From: Lachnospiraceae bacterium
GTDB taxonomy: Bacteria; Bacillota; Clostridia; Lachnospirales; Anaerotignaceae
NCBI GenBank assembly: GCA_910576545.1
Contig: CAJTKM010000020.1
Coordinates: 1 to 59,376, forward strand
DNA length: 59,376 nt
Direction of reading: 5' to 3'
A program made the position numbers and the translations under genes. Under the pieces are notes generated by a model. It was not told the DNA's origin. It searched no databases and saw only the letters and a program-made list of their open reading frames with translations. Positions 1-8,213 of the stretch are shown here, piece by piece (within the stretch, counting starts at the first letter, position 1; the number at the start of each line of letters is the position of its first letter).

Positions 1-105
1 TTGTTGACGAGATAGAAGCATAATCATCTGAACATCATTAGACCTAATATTGCCTCTGTTGTATTTTCAAGTGACAGGGGCAGTATTACTATATCTTGTG
101 TCTGA

Positions 106-161
106 GGTGGCTCTCAAGGAAGAAATTTCCGGGTGGCTCTGAAGCGGGAAACTGGTGGCTC
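106..161 (+). repeat. Three direct copies of GGTGGCTC
   Basis: The octamer GGTGGCTC occurs at 106-113, 132-139 and 154-161, each followed by a purine-rich stretch (TCAAGGAAG, TGAAGCGGG, CCAAGGGGG). Spacing is 26 and 22 bp. It lies just upstream of the first small ORF. It may be a protein-binding array or part of a leader RNA; the sequence does not decide. Confidence 0.5.
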
Positions 162-209
162 CCAAGGGGGATAATATTCATCCCCATCTTTTCAAAAAAG
201 GAGCACTTT

Positions 210-413
210 ATGGGAAATGCGTTTGGAATGATCCCCGGCTTGGAACCTGACGAATGGAGCAATGACGCCTGCCGTGGTTATGTCATTATGGCAATGGAGG
301 ACTGCGGATTTTCAAAGAAGGATATACAGCGTGTTGTGGGGCAGCTTTATGAAGTATTTGACCTCAATAGCGTGGAGGACGCCAAAGAAAAGTACCATTC
401 CAGTCCTTACTGA
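210..413 (+). CDS. Small element-borne protein, 67 aa
   Basis: A 67-residue protein of unknown function. The start is the ATG at 210, with an AAAAAAGGAG Shine-Dalgarno just upstream; a longer frame reaching back to 96 has no ribosome site and would run through the GGTGGCTC repeats. The protein is acidic and soluble, with no membrane segment, and its middle (residues about 20-45) could form two helices. I do not recognise a named family. Its position before a second tiny ORF and a serine recombinase suggests an accessory gene of the integrated element. A hairpin terminator lies 40 bp downstream, so it may form its own transcription unit. Confidence 0.6.
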   Translation: MGNAFGMIPGLEPDEWSNDACRGYVIMAMEDCGFSKKDIQRVVGQLYEVFDLNSVEDAKEKYHSSPY

Positions 414-452
414 CCTCGGGCCACATCGACCCGAAGTGGAGAAAGCTCAAAG

Positions 453-479
453 GGCGGCACCTGCTGGGTGCCGTCTTTT
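453..479 (+). terminator. Rho-independent terminator after the 67-aa ORF
   Basis: CGGCACC (455-461) pairs with GGTGCCG (467-473) around a 5-nt loop. The stem is extended by G-U and G-C pairs at its base and is followed by TTTT at 476-479. Confidence 0.65.
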
Positions 480-546
480 GACATTTCCCCACGGGACAAG
501 TGGGAAAGGCTGGCATATACACGCACTTTCGCAAAGGAGGTTTTCA

Positions 547-723
547 ATGACGCAAACTGTCGCTTATGAACGAGAAACAAAGTCTGTCGCATTTCAAGGG
601 AAGATCATTGTGCTGGAAAGCCTCACGCCGGTACTTCCCCCGAAGGAGAAAGAACAGCGCAGAAAAGAAATTGAGCGTTGTCTTTACGAGGTGTTCAGCA
701 AATATGGAGACAGATTTCCCTAA
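547..723 (+). CDS. Small element-borne protein, 58 aa
   Basis: A 58-residue, highly charged protein starting at the ATG at 547, 6 bp after a strong GCAAAGGAGG ribosome site at 531-540. The in-frame upstream extension to 262 is antisense-like and overlaps the previous gene, so it is rejected. The N-terminal half reads like a short beta strand pair and the C-terminal half (residues about 32-52, rich in K, E and R) like one amphipathic helix. Tiny proteins of this kind accompany serine recombinases in Clostridia transposons, and a role as a regulator or recombination accessory is plausible but not shown. It is followed by a promoter and the recombinase. Confidence 0.65.
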   Translation: MTQTVAYERETKSVAFQGKIIVLESLTPVLPPKEKEQRRKEIERCLYEVFSKYGDRFP

Positions 724-735
724 TCATTCGCAACA

Positions 736-764
736 TTGTTGTCCGGGGCTGCTGATGGTATAAT
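736..764 (+). promoter_or_regulatory. Likely sigma-A promoter of the recombinase
   Basis: A perfect TATAAT at 759-764 sits 17 bp after a weak TTGTTG (736-741). It lies 49 bp before the recombinase ATG. Confidence 0.45.
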
Positions 765-812
765 ATAGTTGTAAGGTTGGTAGCTCCATTCCAACAAGGA
801 AAGGAGCCCAAT

Positions 813-2321
813 ATGGAGTTTATCAGAGAAGATTGTATTTACGCAAGACAGTCAGTAGACCGCAAGGACAGTATCAGCATTGAAAGTCAGATCGACTTTT
901 GCAAGTATGAATTGAAAGGTGGGAGCTGCCGGGTATTCAAGGACAAAGGTTATTCCGGCAAGAACACGGACAGGCCGGAATTTCAAAAGCTGCTGGGCGA
1001 AATCCGCAAGGGAAAGGTCCGGCGGGTCATCGTGTACAAGCTGGACCGTATAAGCCGCTCTATTCTGGACTTTGCAACGATGATGGAGCTGTTTCAAGAG
1101 TACGATGTGGAGTTTGTATCCTCCACGGAAAAGTTTGATACTTCGACCCCGATGGGCCGGGCCATGCTGAATATCTGCATTGTATTCGCCCAGCTTGAAC
1201 GTGAGACAATTCAGAAGCGTGTCACAGACGCCTACTATTCACGGTGCCTGAAAGGCTTTCACATGAGCGGACAGGCACCATACGGTTATCAGTTAGAGCC
1301 TACTGTGGTAGAGGGTATCCGCACAAAGAAAATGGTTGCCGACCCCGTAGCCGCCGACCATGTTCGGCTGATGTTTGAAATGTACGCTGAACCGGAAACC
1401 TCCTTCGGAGATATTACCCGATACTTCGAGGAACATGACATAAAAATTTATGGCAAATCCATGTTCCGTACATTTCTTTCCCAGCTTTTAAGAAACCCCG
1501 TTTACGCACAGGCCGATTTGGAGCTGTACGAATTTTTCAAGAGCCAGGGCGCAGCGATTGTCAATGACGCTTCCGACTTTGCCGGAACAAACGGCTGCTA
1601 TCTCTATCAGGGGCGGGATGTGAAGGAGGACAAGGACAGGTGCTTAAAAGACCAGATACTTGTTATCGCTCCCCACGAAGCACTTATTTCCTCTGATACA
1701 TGGCTGAAATGCCGGAAAAAACTTATGGCAAATACCACCTTCCAGCAGGGACGGAAACCGAAGAACACTTGGCTGGCTGGAAAAATCAAATGCGGGCATT
1801 GTGGGTATGCTCTGAAAGCCACCCATGTACCAAACAGCACCGGATATTTCCGCTGTACCAAACGGACGGAAAACAAAGGCTGTCCGGGCTGCGGGAAAAT
1901 CCGCAAAGAAGAATTTGAGCAATTCATTTTCTCGGCCATGCAGGAGAAGTTCAAAGACTTTCAGATACTCCACGGCAGAGAGGAAAAAGTCAATCCGAAA
2001 CTGACCGCCTATCAAGTGGAGCTGGCACAAGTGGAGGCAGAAATTGAAAAGCTGCTGGATACGCTGACCGGAGCCAATGCGACCTTGCTTGCCTACGCCA
2101 ACAAAAAAATTGAAGAACTGGACACCCGACGCCAGACCATTTCAAAGGCAATCGCCGAATTGAGTGTTGAAACCATATCGCCCCAGCAGATAAAGAAGTT
2201 ATCCTATTATCTCGACAACTGGGAGAGCATAGATTTTGACGACAAAAGAAAAGCCGCCGATGGTTTGATCTCTACGATCAAGGCCACCAGCGACCGTGTT
2301 CAGATAGAGTGGAAAATCTGA
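813..2321 (+). CDS. Large serine recombinase (TnpX-like integrase)
   Basis: A 502-residue site-specific recombinase that would cut and rejoin DNA for integration or excision of the element. The N-terminal resolvase domain (about 1-150) opens with YARQS, whose serine (residue 14) is the expected nucleophile, and has the conserved VYKLDRISR and ERETIQ stretches. A recombinase domain (about 165-290) follows. Next comes a zinc ribbon with CGHCG and a second cysteine group ending GCPGCG (about 325-365), then a coiled-coil C-terminus (about 400-460), as in large serine integrases. The ATG at 813 is chosen because AAGGAAAGGAG lies 8 bp upstream; a start at 777 would add 12 unlikely residues. The gene appears intact. 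Confidence 0.93.
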   Translation: MEFIREDCIYARQSVDRKDSISIESQIDFCKYELKGGSCRVFKDKGYSGKNTDRPEFQKLLGEIRKGKVRRVIVYKLDRISRSILDFATMMELFQEYDVEFVSSTEKFDTSTPMGRAMLNICIVFAQLERETIQKRVTDAYYSRCLKGFHMSGQAPYGYQLEPTVVEGIRTKKMVADPVAADHVRLMFEMYAEPETSFGDITRYFEEHDIKIYGKSMFRTFLSQLLRNPVYAQADLELYEFFKSQGAAIVNDASDFAGTNGCYLYQGRDVKEDKDRCLKDQILVIAPHEALISSDTWLKCRKKLMANTTFQQGRKPKNTWLAGKIKCGHCGYALKATHVPNSTGYFRCTKRTENKGCPGCGKIRKEEFEQFIFSAMQEKFKDFQILHGREEKVNPKLTAYQVELAQVEAEIEKLLDTLTGANATLLAYANKKIEELDTRRQTISKAIAELSVETISPQQIKKLSYYLDNWESIDFDDKRKAADGLISTIKATSDRVQIEWKI

Positions 2322-2437
2322 CATTTCCGCTCTATCGCCCCTCATTTCTATTTTATCTTGTTTGTACCCCTTGTACACCGATGTTTTCCTTTTAATAAAT
2401 ACATTTCGCAATCCTCCTCAAAAAGTCTATCATAAGC

Positions 2438-2501
2438 AAAAAGACCGGATAAGACAACATAGCCCTTCTGGCTAAGCATCTTATCCGGCCGTATCTTTTT
2501 T
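2438..2501 (+). terminator. Terminator hairpin downstream of the recombinase
   Basis: CCGGATAAG (2445-2453) pairs with CTTATCCGG (2480-2488). An inner TAGCC/GGCTA stem stacks inside it. A run of T lies at 2495-2501 and an A run lies on the left, so the hairpin could also stop minus-strand transcription. Confidence 0.65.
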
Positions 2502-2610
2502 ACAGGCCCTCCGATGAACACCCATATGATACCCTGCCCCTGTCCCTTTGTCAAGAGGGGATATGCAGAAATTTCCAGTATATTTTTGGAAAACAGGAGG
2601 GCAAAAGGTG

Positions 2611-2639
2611 TTGACAAAGAACTCTTACAAGTGTATGAT
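2611..2639 (+). promoter_or_regulatory. Sigma-A promoter of the blaI-M56 operon
   Basis: TTGACA (2611-2616), a 17 bp spacer and TATGAT (2634-2639) form an almost consensus promoter. The -10 overlaps the first BlaI-type operator, as expected for repression. Confidence 0.85.
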
Positions 2640-2660
2640 ATAGTAAATCATACAAATGTA
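2626..2660 (+). promoter_or_regulatory. Twin BlaI/MecI-type operators
   Basis: TACAAGTGTA (2626-2635) and TACAAATGTA (2651-2660) both fit the TACA-NN-TGTA dyad bound by BlaI/MecI repressors. They are 25 bp apart. The inner halves form an additional inverted repeat, GTATGAT (2633-2639) against ATCATAC (2647-2653). The first covers the -10 and the second lies just before the ribosome site, so autoregulation of the operon is likely. Confidence 0.8.
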
Positions 2661-2673
2661 GGAGTTGAATGCT

Positions 2674-3060
2674 ATGAACGAATTTACGCGCCTGCCGGAT
2701 ACGGAACTGGAAATCATGAAAGTCATTTGGGAGGAAGGCAGAACGCTTTCCACATCGGAAATTAAGAACCTTTTGGAGCGGAGCCGTCCGTGGAACGTGT
2801 CGGCTTTGCAGACGCTCTTAAACAGGCTTATCAGCCGAGGTTTTCTGGAGAGTCATAAAGAGGGCAAAAATCGTTTTTATCGTCCTCTGGTGGAGGAAAA
2901 GGATTACTTAGCTGTGGAGAACAGGCTGTTTTTGGAGAAAATGAATAACCGTTCGCTGACGAAGCTGGTCGCTTCGCTTTACGAGAGCCGCTCCGTTTCG
3001 GAGGAGGACTTAGACGAACTGGCGGCATTCATACGCGAAAAGACGGGAGGTGGGCAATGA
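2674..3060 (+). CDS. blaI: BlaI/MecI family transcriptional repressor
   Basis: A 128-residue winged-helix repressor of the BlaI/MecI/CopY family. The N-terminal 75 residues carry the winged helix (TELEIMKVIWEEG, then the recognition region SALQTLLNRLISRG); the C-terminal half is the helical dimerisation arm. In the family, a partner M56 sensor protease triggers inactivation of the repressor. The start is the ATG at 2674, 9 bp after AGGAG; a TTG at 2665 is less likely. The stop overlaps the start of the M56 gene (ATGA), so the two are translationally coupled. Two matching operators lie in the promoter. No beta-lactamase gene is nearby, so the regulon is unknown and the symbol reflects family only. 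Confidence 0.88.
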   Translation: MNEFTRLPDTELEIMKVIWEEGRTLSTSEIKNLLERSRPWNVSALQTLLNRLISRGFLESHKEGKNRFYRPLVEEKDYLAVENRLFLEKMNNRSLTKLVASLYESRSVSEEDLDELAAFIREKTGGGQ

Positions 3061-6000
3061 TGGATACTGTATTTCAAAATCTGTTGGAAGTGTCGCTGTT
3101 TTCGCTTGCTGTTATTGTGCCGCTGGGGCTTTGCTCTAACCTGCTGGGCAGGCGTTACGGCGTGAAATGGCGTTATCTGCTGTGGGTCATTGTGGCGGTG
3201 CGGCTTGTACTGCCGGTGCAATTTTCTCTGCCGGAGTCTATGGAAAAAATGCGCGTGAACCTGCCCGCTCCGGTGATTTCTGCGGAACTGCCGGAAACAT
3301 CGGGAACGCCGGAAATAATGCCCACAGAAACGTCAGGGGAACTCTATCTCCCTGAACCGCAGTGGACAGGCGGGTCAGAGGACATGCTCCTGCCGTTTCC
3401 AGAGGAAGAACCGGAGGTTGGTTTTCAAGATTTCGCCGCGGAGAGGCTCTGGCTGTTCTGGATTGTGGGCGCATTGGCGTTTGCGGGCTGGCAGGGCTGG
3501 AAATACGCTGCTTTCCGGCGTATGCTGAAGCGGAACAGCAGGAAGGTGCGGGATACCGCTCTGTTGGATGATTATTACAGCCTTTGCCATAATATGGGGC
3601 TGGAAAAATGCCCTGTGCTGTATTTCTGCGGCGCACTGCACAGCCCGCTCTGCATGGGTCTGTTCCGGCAGGGAATCTATATCAATTCCGAGGACAGGGA
3701 GCCGGGCGATATGCGGCTGATACTCAAGCATGAGCTGACGCACTGCAAAAGGCGGGATTTATGGTTCAAGGCACTGCTCCTGCTGGCGCGGACGATGCAC
3801 TTTTTCAATCCCTTTGTGCATTGGATGGCACGGCTTGCGGAGCGGGATATGGAATATTCCTGCGATGTTTCCGTCATGCAGGATTGCTCTCTGGAAGAAC
3901 GGCAGGCGTACAGCATGGCGATACTGCGCACAGTGCGGGAAGGACAGCAGAATGGCGCTGTACTGACAACGGCATTTTCCGGTGGGAAAAAGGAGCTGAA
4001 AACGCGGTTTGAAAATATTTTCGACATGGGCGTGAAAAAGCGGGGGACTGTGCTGTTTACGGCGGCGGCTCTGGCGGTATGCTGTGGGACTGCGTTTGTC
4101 GGGTGCCAGGCGGAACGGTCGGATATTGTGTACGGCGATTATACGGAGGAAATCGTGACGGCGATGTATCAGGCGAAGCCGGTTTCGTGGGAGGACAATG
4201 CATCTATCATAAACCTGTTGGAACTGATGCCAATGCCGGAAGGCGCGGAATATGAAAGGAAGGATTCCTATTCCTTTATGGAGCAGCCAAGGTATGGCGG
4301 TCCACGGGACATAGCTACGCGGGATACCCTGAAATATCCCCAAGATGTTTTGCTGTTTCCCGTAAATTGGGAGGAAACGAAAGAAACAGTTTATACACTG
4401 GAAGGGGAAAGTTATGAGGATAGCCGTTGGAGAGAAATTCATGCGATGCTGTTCCTTGCTTTGGTGGAAGATATAGATGGGGTACTATTCGAATTGGTTG
4501 AAAATAGGGAACAGTATAGCTTTGACAGCCATTTTGACCGCGATTATATGAAACGCTATTTCGGGGAAACAGACCTCCGACAGTTTGCGGCGGATAAAGA
4601 AACCTTCCGTGCGTTCGTTCAGGCAGTGAACAAATATTTTTATCAGGGGAGGGACAGCACGCGGGAAATTCATGAACTGGTGAATCTGGACAATGCCGCG
4701 GCGCAAAAGCGCATGACGTATTTTTTGAATGAGGCTGGCGCGGGCATTGTATACGGCAGTTATACGGAGGCAAAAGTGTGGGAGCTTCTTAACGCAAAGC
4801 TGGATTATGTCGGCAATGCAAGCGGCGTCGGAAAGATATTCGGGCTTTTTCCCCTGCCGTATGGCGTGACGCGCAGTGAAGAAGGCATGGAGTTGTTTAC
4901 AACGGAAGAACCTTACGGCGCAAAGCTCTACCTGAAAGCCGGAAAAGATACGGAAATTCTCACGCCGACAGAGGACGGTATTTGGGTTGATACCCGCTGG
5001 CTGGATATACAGGCGATGATTTTCCTTGCTTTGGTGGAAAATGCGGATTATGTCGAATATTCTTTGGATTTATGGGAAACGGACGCATCTGTAAAGAAGA
5101 TATACAGGTTTGACAGAGAATGGGCAAAGCAGTATTTTGGGGAAAGGGATTTAAGGGAGTTTGCGTCAGGTGGCACGTTCCAGCGGTTTGTGCGGGCAAT
5201 CAACCGCTATTTCTATGATGGAATTGATACACCGGAACAACAGGTTGCCGCATTGGTGGGACTGGACGAAGCCGAGGCGCAGAAACGCATGGAATGGCTG
5301 CTGCGCGAAACTATGGCAAAAACACCAACAAGGCAGATAGACCAAGTAGAAAACCTGCTTTCGGCAATTACGGAGGAAAACACCGAAGCAATGCTTTCCT
5401 CCAATCCTTTGGACTATACAGACTGTTTGGAATACAAAGAGCTGCTCTGGATGGGAGAGCCTGCGCTGAAATACTGCCTGAGCGCGTTCGCGGCAGGGGA
5501 GGATTTGGACACGCTGAAAGGGCATATCATGAAATTTGCCTGCCAGGACATTCTGGGGCAGGAGCGGGACGCAGAACAGACCCCGGGGGAATGGTATTTC
5601 CTCTATTCGGCGGTGGATTCCATGTACTGCGCGCCGTTCGTGTATGATGAGGATGTTTATACAGACGAACTGGCGCAGTACACGTTCGATTACCATACCT
5701 ATGAGCCGCCTGCCAATGAAAAATGGAGCATACTTGGCGCAGGGGAGGACGAACGCGTCCGCGCGGTGTACGATGCGGTTTCGGAGCGGTATAACGGGAA
5801 TACCGGCGGCGCGGGACACAGCACAGTCATTTTCGCGCCGACCATATTCAAGATGAAGGAAGAAGGGAACAGGTTGACAGTATACACACGGCTGGATTTG
5901 GATAAATATGTCCTCATTCGTACCGACAAAAGCGGCTACGAATTCCGCCTGTGGGACGGAAGGATTGATTTTATCCGGCTGGATTTTGAAAAGCGAAACG

Positions 6001-6278
6001 GAAAATGGACGCTGGAAGAATGGGCACAGGCGGAAACAGGTCCGGGGGTCGAGGAAAGGTTGACGAAGCTATGCGCGGAAGACCCGGAGGTTGGGACGCA
6101 GATGCTGGAAGGCTCCGAGGACGGAAAGCTAAATCTGCAAAATGTGGTATATTATATGAAAGCACATTACGGGGAAATGAATATCCCTGTTGTCCCAACG
6201 GATGGAAGGTTTGAAACAGATGTCGTTGCGGAGGCTTTGGAACAGAATTTGAAGGTCGTACTGTTCCCTTTGATGTAA
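3057..6278 (+). CDS. BlaR1-like M56 membrane protease with duplicated sensor domain
   Basis: A 1073-residue membrane zinc protease that should sense an outside signal and inactivate the BlaI-type repressor encoded just before it. The N-terminal third is the M56 domain, with hydrophobic segments near residues 8-28, 38-55 and 130-150 and the zinc motif HELTH at 225-229. A last membrane segment near 330-350 ends in a lipobox-like FVGC. The extracellular part begins with two related blocks at about 355-560 and 563-770, each opening with VYGxYTE and containing FLALVE, RYFGE/QYFGE and an ALV.LD.A.AQKRM end; they resemble DUF4825. A unique C-terminal region follows. There is no penicillin-binding sensor domain, so the ligand is probably not a beta-lactam. 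BlaR1 proteins are usually about 600 residues, so this one is unusually long. Confidence 0.85.
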   Translation: MMDTVFQNLLEVSLFSLAVIVPLGLCSNLLGRRYGVKWRYLLWVIVAVRLVLPVQFSLPESMEKMRVNLPAPVISAELPETSGTPEIMPTETSGELYLPEPQWTGGSEDMLLPFPEEEPEVGFQDFAAERLWLFWIVGALAFAGWQGWKYAAFRRMLKRNSRKVRDTALLDDYYSLCHNMGLEKCPVLYFCGALHSPLCMGLFRQGIYINSEDREPGDMRLILKHELTHCKRRDLWFKALLLLARTMHFFNPFVHWMARLAERDMEYSCDVSVMQDCSLEERQAYSMAILRTVREGQQNGAVLTTAFSGGKKELKTRFENIFDMGVKKRGTVLFTAAALAVCCGTAFVGCQAERSDIVYGDYTEEIVTAMYQAKPVSWEDNASIINLLELMPMPEGAEYERKDSYSFMEQPRYGGPRDIATRDTLKYPQDVLLFPVNWEETKETVYTLEGESYEDSRWREIHAMLFLALVEDIDGVLFELVENREQYSFDSHFDRDYMKRYFGETDLRQFAADKETFRAFVQAVNKYFYQGRDSTREIHELVNLDNAAAQKRMTYFLNEAGAGIVYGSYTEAKVWELLNAKLDYVGNASGVGKIFGLFPLPYGVTRSEEGMELFTTEEPYGAKLYLKAGKDTEILTPTEDGIWVDTRWLDIQAMIFLALVENADYVEYSLDLWETDASVKKIYRFDREWAKQYFGERDLREFASGGTFQRFVRAINRYFYDGIDTPEQQVAALVGLDEAEAQKRMEWLLRETMAKTPTRQIDQVENLLSAITEENTEAMLSSNPLDYTDCLEYKELLWMGEPALKYCLSAFAAGEDLDTLKGHIMKFACQDILGQERDAEQTPGEWYFLYSAVDSMYCAPFVYDEDVYTDELAQYTFDYHTYEPPANEKWSILGAGEDERVRAVYDAVSERYNGNTGGAGHSTVIFAPTIFKMKEEGNRLTVYTRLDLDKYVLIRTDKSGYEFRLWDGRIDFIRLDFEKRNGKWTLEEWAQAETGPGVEERLTKLCAEDPEVGTQMLEGSEDGKLNLQNVVYYMKAHYGEMNIPVVPTDGRFETDVVAEALEQNLKVVLFPLM

Positions 6279-6300
6279 GTTTGATTTGGGAAGGACAGGA

Positions 6301-6336
6301 AAACAGGGAATCTTCTTTATGGGAGATTCCCTGTTC
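6301..6336. terminator. Bidirectional terminator between M56 gene and spoIVA
   Basis: A perfect stem, ACAGGGAATCT (6303-6313) with AGATTCCCTGT (6324-6334), lies between two convergent genes. The minus strand has a TTTT run directly after it. Confidence 0.75.
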
Positions 6337-6362
6337 TGCGTACAACAATGTTTTTCAAAAAC

Positions 6363-7841
6363 TTACAATATAATACAAATCAGTCCGCCGCTGCCCTCGT
6401 TCACGATTTTTTGCAGAGTTTCCTGCAATTTCATCTGTGCGTCCTCCGGCATGCGGTAGATCTTATTCTGCATGCCATCGCTGACCATGGAGCTGAGCGT
6501 CCTGCCGAATATATTCAAATCCCAGATTTTTTCGGGCTCTTCCTCGTAATCCGAAATCAGGTGGTCGATAAACTCGCGGGACTGTTCTTCATTCCCGATA
6601 ATAGGCGAAACCTCCGTTTCCACATCTGCCTTTATCAGGTGGATGGATTCGCCCTTTGCGCGCAGTTTGATGCCGTAGCGGCTGCCCTGCTTGAATACTT
6701 CGGGTTTTTCCAGCGTGATTTCCTCAAATACGGGAGTGACGACGCCGTAGCCCTTGCGCTTAACATCGCTGAGGGCGGCGGCGATTTTATCGTATTCCTG
6801 CTTTGTTTCCGAAAGCATACGGATTGTAGAAATCAGGGCGTAATCGTTTTCGATGGGAAGGTTTACCGTTTCACTTAAAATACGGTAAAACAGCCCGTCA
6901 TCGAATGTCAGAGCAATATCTGCCGCGCCTTCCCCGGGGAGGATGTGGTCGGTATAGGCTTTTTTCAAAAATTCCTGTTCTGCAAGCCCTTCCACAGCCT
7001 CCGGCACGTCTGCCAGCTTATCTGCCTTTTCCATGACGCCTTTCAATGCTTCTACCATGCCGCTTTTCAGCCAGTGTTCGGGCTCCAGCGTTTCCACCCA
7101 GCCGGGGAAGAAGAACCGCAGTTCTCGGATAGGGAACTGGTAAAGCATTTCTTCCAGTATTTTGCGGATGTCCTCCGCTTTCAGCTGCGCGGCGTTTACC
7201 GCCATGACAGGTACTTCATATTTTTCCGCTAATTCTCCGCGGAGTGCCTGCGTGCCGTCGCTGTAAGGCGTGGCAGTGTTCAGCAGTATAATGAACGGCT
7301 TGCCGATTTCTTTCAGTTCTGCAATGACACGTTCCTCCGCTTCTTCATAGTTTTCCCGCGGGATATCTGTGACAGAGCCGTCCGTCGTGATGACCATGCC
7401 GATGGTGGAATGGTCTGTAATGACTTTTTTTGTCCCCATTTCTGCCGCTTCAAGAAAGGGCATGGGTTCCTCTGACCAAGGGGTATGTACCATACGGGGC
7501 GTTTCCCCGTCCATATGGCCTTCCGCTTCTGGCACAAGATAGCCCACGCAGTCAATCATGCGTACGCGGAAATCCGTGTTGTCCCCCAAAGAAATTTCTA
7601 CTGCTTCATTCGGCACAAACTTCGGCTCGGTCGTCATAATCGTCCGGCCGGAGGCGGACTGCGGAAGTTCGTCTTTCGCGCGTTCACGGGTGTAGGTATT
7701 GGCGATGTTGGGCAGTACAAGCAAATCCATAAACCGCTTGATAAACGTGGATTTGCCAGTCCGCACGGGACCCACAACGCCGATGTAGATATCTCCGCCC
7801 GTGCGTTCTGCGATGTCCTTGTAAATATCAAATTTCTCCAT
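6363..7841 (-). CDS. spoIVA: Stage IV sporulation protein A, spore coat ATPase
   Basis: SpoIVA is the mother-cell ATPase that polymerises on the forespore surface and forms the base of the spore coat. The protein has 492 residues, the same length as the B. subtilis protein. The N-terminal TRAFAC-type NTPase domain has GPVRTGKST as its P-loop (about residue 24) and a TIMTTEPKF switch region. The far C-terminus ends in NEGSGGLICIIL, nearly identical to the B. subtilis tail needed for membrane anchoring. The start is the ATG at 7841 (MEKFDIYKDIAERT), preceded by GGAGGA; an upstream ATG at 7898 is inside the promoter. A sigma-E-like promoter lies 46-74 bp upstream, which fits its known mother-cell expression. 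Confidence 0.97.
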   Translation of the reverse strand: MEKFDIYKDIAERTGGDIYIGVVGPVRTGKSTFIKRFMDLLVLPNIANTYTRERAKDELPQSASGRTIMTTEPKFVPNEAVEISLGDNTDFRVRMIDCVGYLVPEAEGHMDGETPRMVHTPWSEEPMPFLEAAEMGTKKVITDHSTIGMVITTDGSVTDIPRENYEEAEERVIAELKEIGKPFIILLNTATPYSDGTQALRGELAEKYEVPVMAVNAAQLKAEDIRKILEEMLYQFPIRELRFFFPGWVETLEPEHWLKSGMVEALKGVMEKADKLADVPEAVEGLAEQEFLKKAYTDHILPGEGAADIALTFDDGLFYRILSETVNLPIENDYALISTIRMLSETKQEYDKIAAALSDVKRKGYGVVTPVFEEITLEKPEVFKQGSRYGIKLRAKGESIHLIKADVETEVSPIIGNEEQSREFIDHLISDYEEEPEKIWDLNIFGRTLSSMVSDGMQNKIYRMPEDAQMKLQETLQKIVNEGSGGLICIIL

Positions 7842-7886
7842 TATCATTCCTCCGTTCTCCGTAAAAAAATCGTATCCATACAATCT

Positions 7887-7915
7887 AATGTATGGCATGG
7901 GGCGGAGGAATAGAA
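7887..7915 (-). promoter_or_regulatory. Sigma-E-type promoter of spoIVA with palindromic -10 region
   Basis: On the minus strand, CATACATT (7887-7894) matches the sigma-E -10 consensus CATACANT exactly. TTCTATT (7909-7915) sits 14 bp upstream and matches the -35 in most positions. The -10 lies within a 7-bp inverted repeat, CCATACA (7876-7882) and TGTATGG (7889-7895). Confidence 0.7.
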
Positions 7916-8060
7916 CAAAGCGGGCGGGACAGCCCTGTTTTATCCATGAAGAAGAATAGGGATTTTATGCAAAAATGGCGGAAACAGGCGATTTTTCAGG
8001 GAAAAACAGGGGCTGTGTCGTCTTTTTTTTATTTTAATGGAGAAATCCCTCCGTTTTTTG

Positions 8061-8089
8061 TTTACGTTATCCAAAAAATGTATTATAAT
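8061..8089 (+). promoter_or_regulatory. Probable sigma-A promoter for the HlyD-like gene
   Basis: TTTACG (8061-8066), a 17 bp spacer and a perfect TATAAT (8084-8089) lie 125 bp before the HlyD-like start. The TTTCA array begins about 10 bp after the predicted transcription start. Confidence 0.55.
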
Positions 8090-8105
8090 AGAACGACATA
8101 AATTA

Positions 8106-8146
8106 TTTCAGAGATATTTCAAAGATGTTTCAGAGATATTTCAAAG
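8106..8146 (+). repeat. Tandem TTTCA array with 11-bp period
   Basis: TTTCAGAGATATTTCAAAG occurs at 8106-8124 and again, identically, at 8128-8146 with ATG between. Within it, TTTCA recurs at 8106, 8117, 8128 and 8139, exactly every 11 bp, close to one helical turn. The block is positioned like an operator downstream of the promoter. The binding protein is unknown. Confidence 0.75.
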
Positions 8147-8213
8147 CAGCCTGTCCGCACTTCGCTTTTGTATGTGTGGGACTGGGCATGATAAGAAGGT
8201 CAGGAGGATTCTT

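Larger units (their letters stand above)
1..2321 (+). mobile_element. Right-hand part of an integrated element (large serine recombinase module)
   Basis: This stretch holds two tiny ORFs and a large serine recombinase, the usual terminal cargo of serine-recombinase conjugative or mobilisable transposons in Clostridia. Its base use and gene density differ from the compact operons that follow 2674. The left part of the element lies outside the window. Recombinases of this class often sit next to one end of the element, so the right junction probably lies between 2321 and about 2600, but no attachment core or direct repeat can be recognised without the other end. Element identity is inferred from the recombinase; the boundary is uncertain. 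Confidence 0.6.

Noticed and set aside
777-812. Longer start for the serine recombinase
   Set aside because: The TTG start would lack a ribosome site and the leader codons lie between the promoter and the good ribosome site at 796-805.
7892-8101. 69-codon frame between spoIVA and the HlyD-like gene
   Set aside because: Overlaps the spoIVA promoter, has no ribosome site and no recognisable features.
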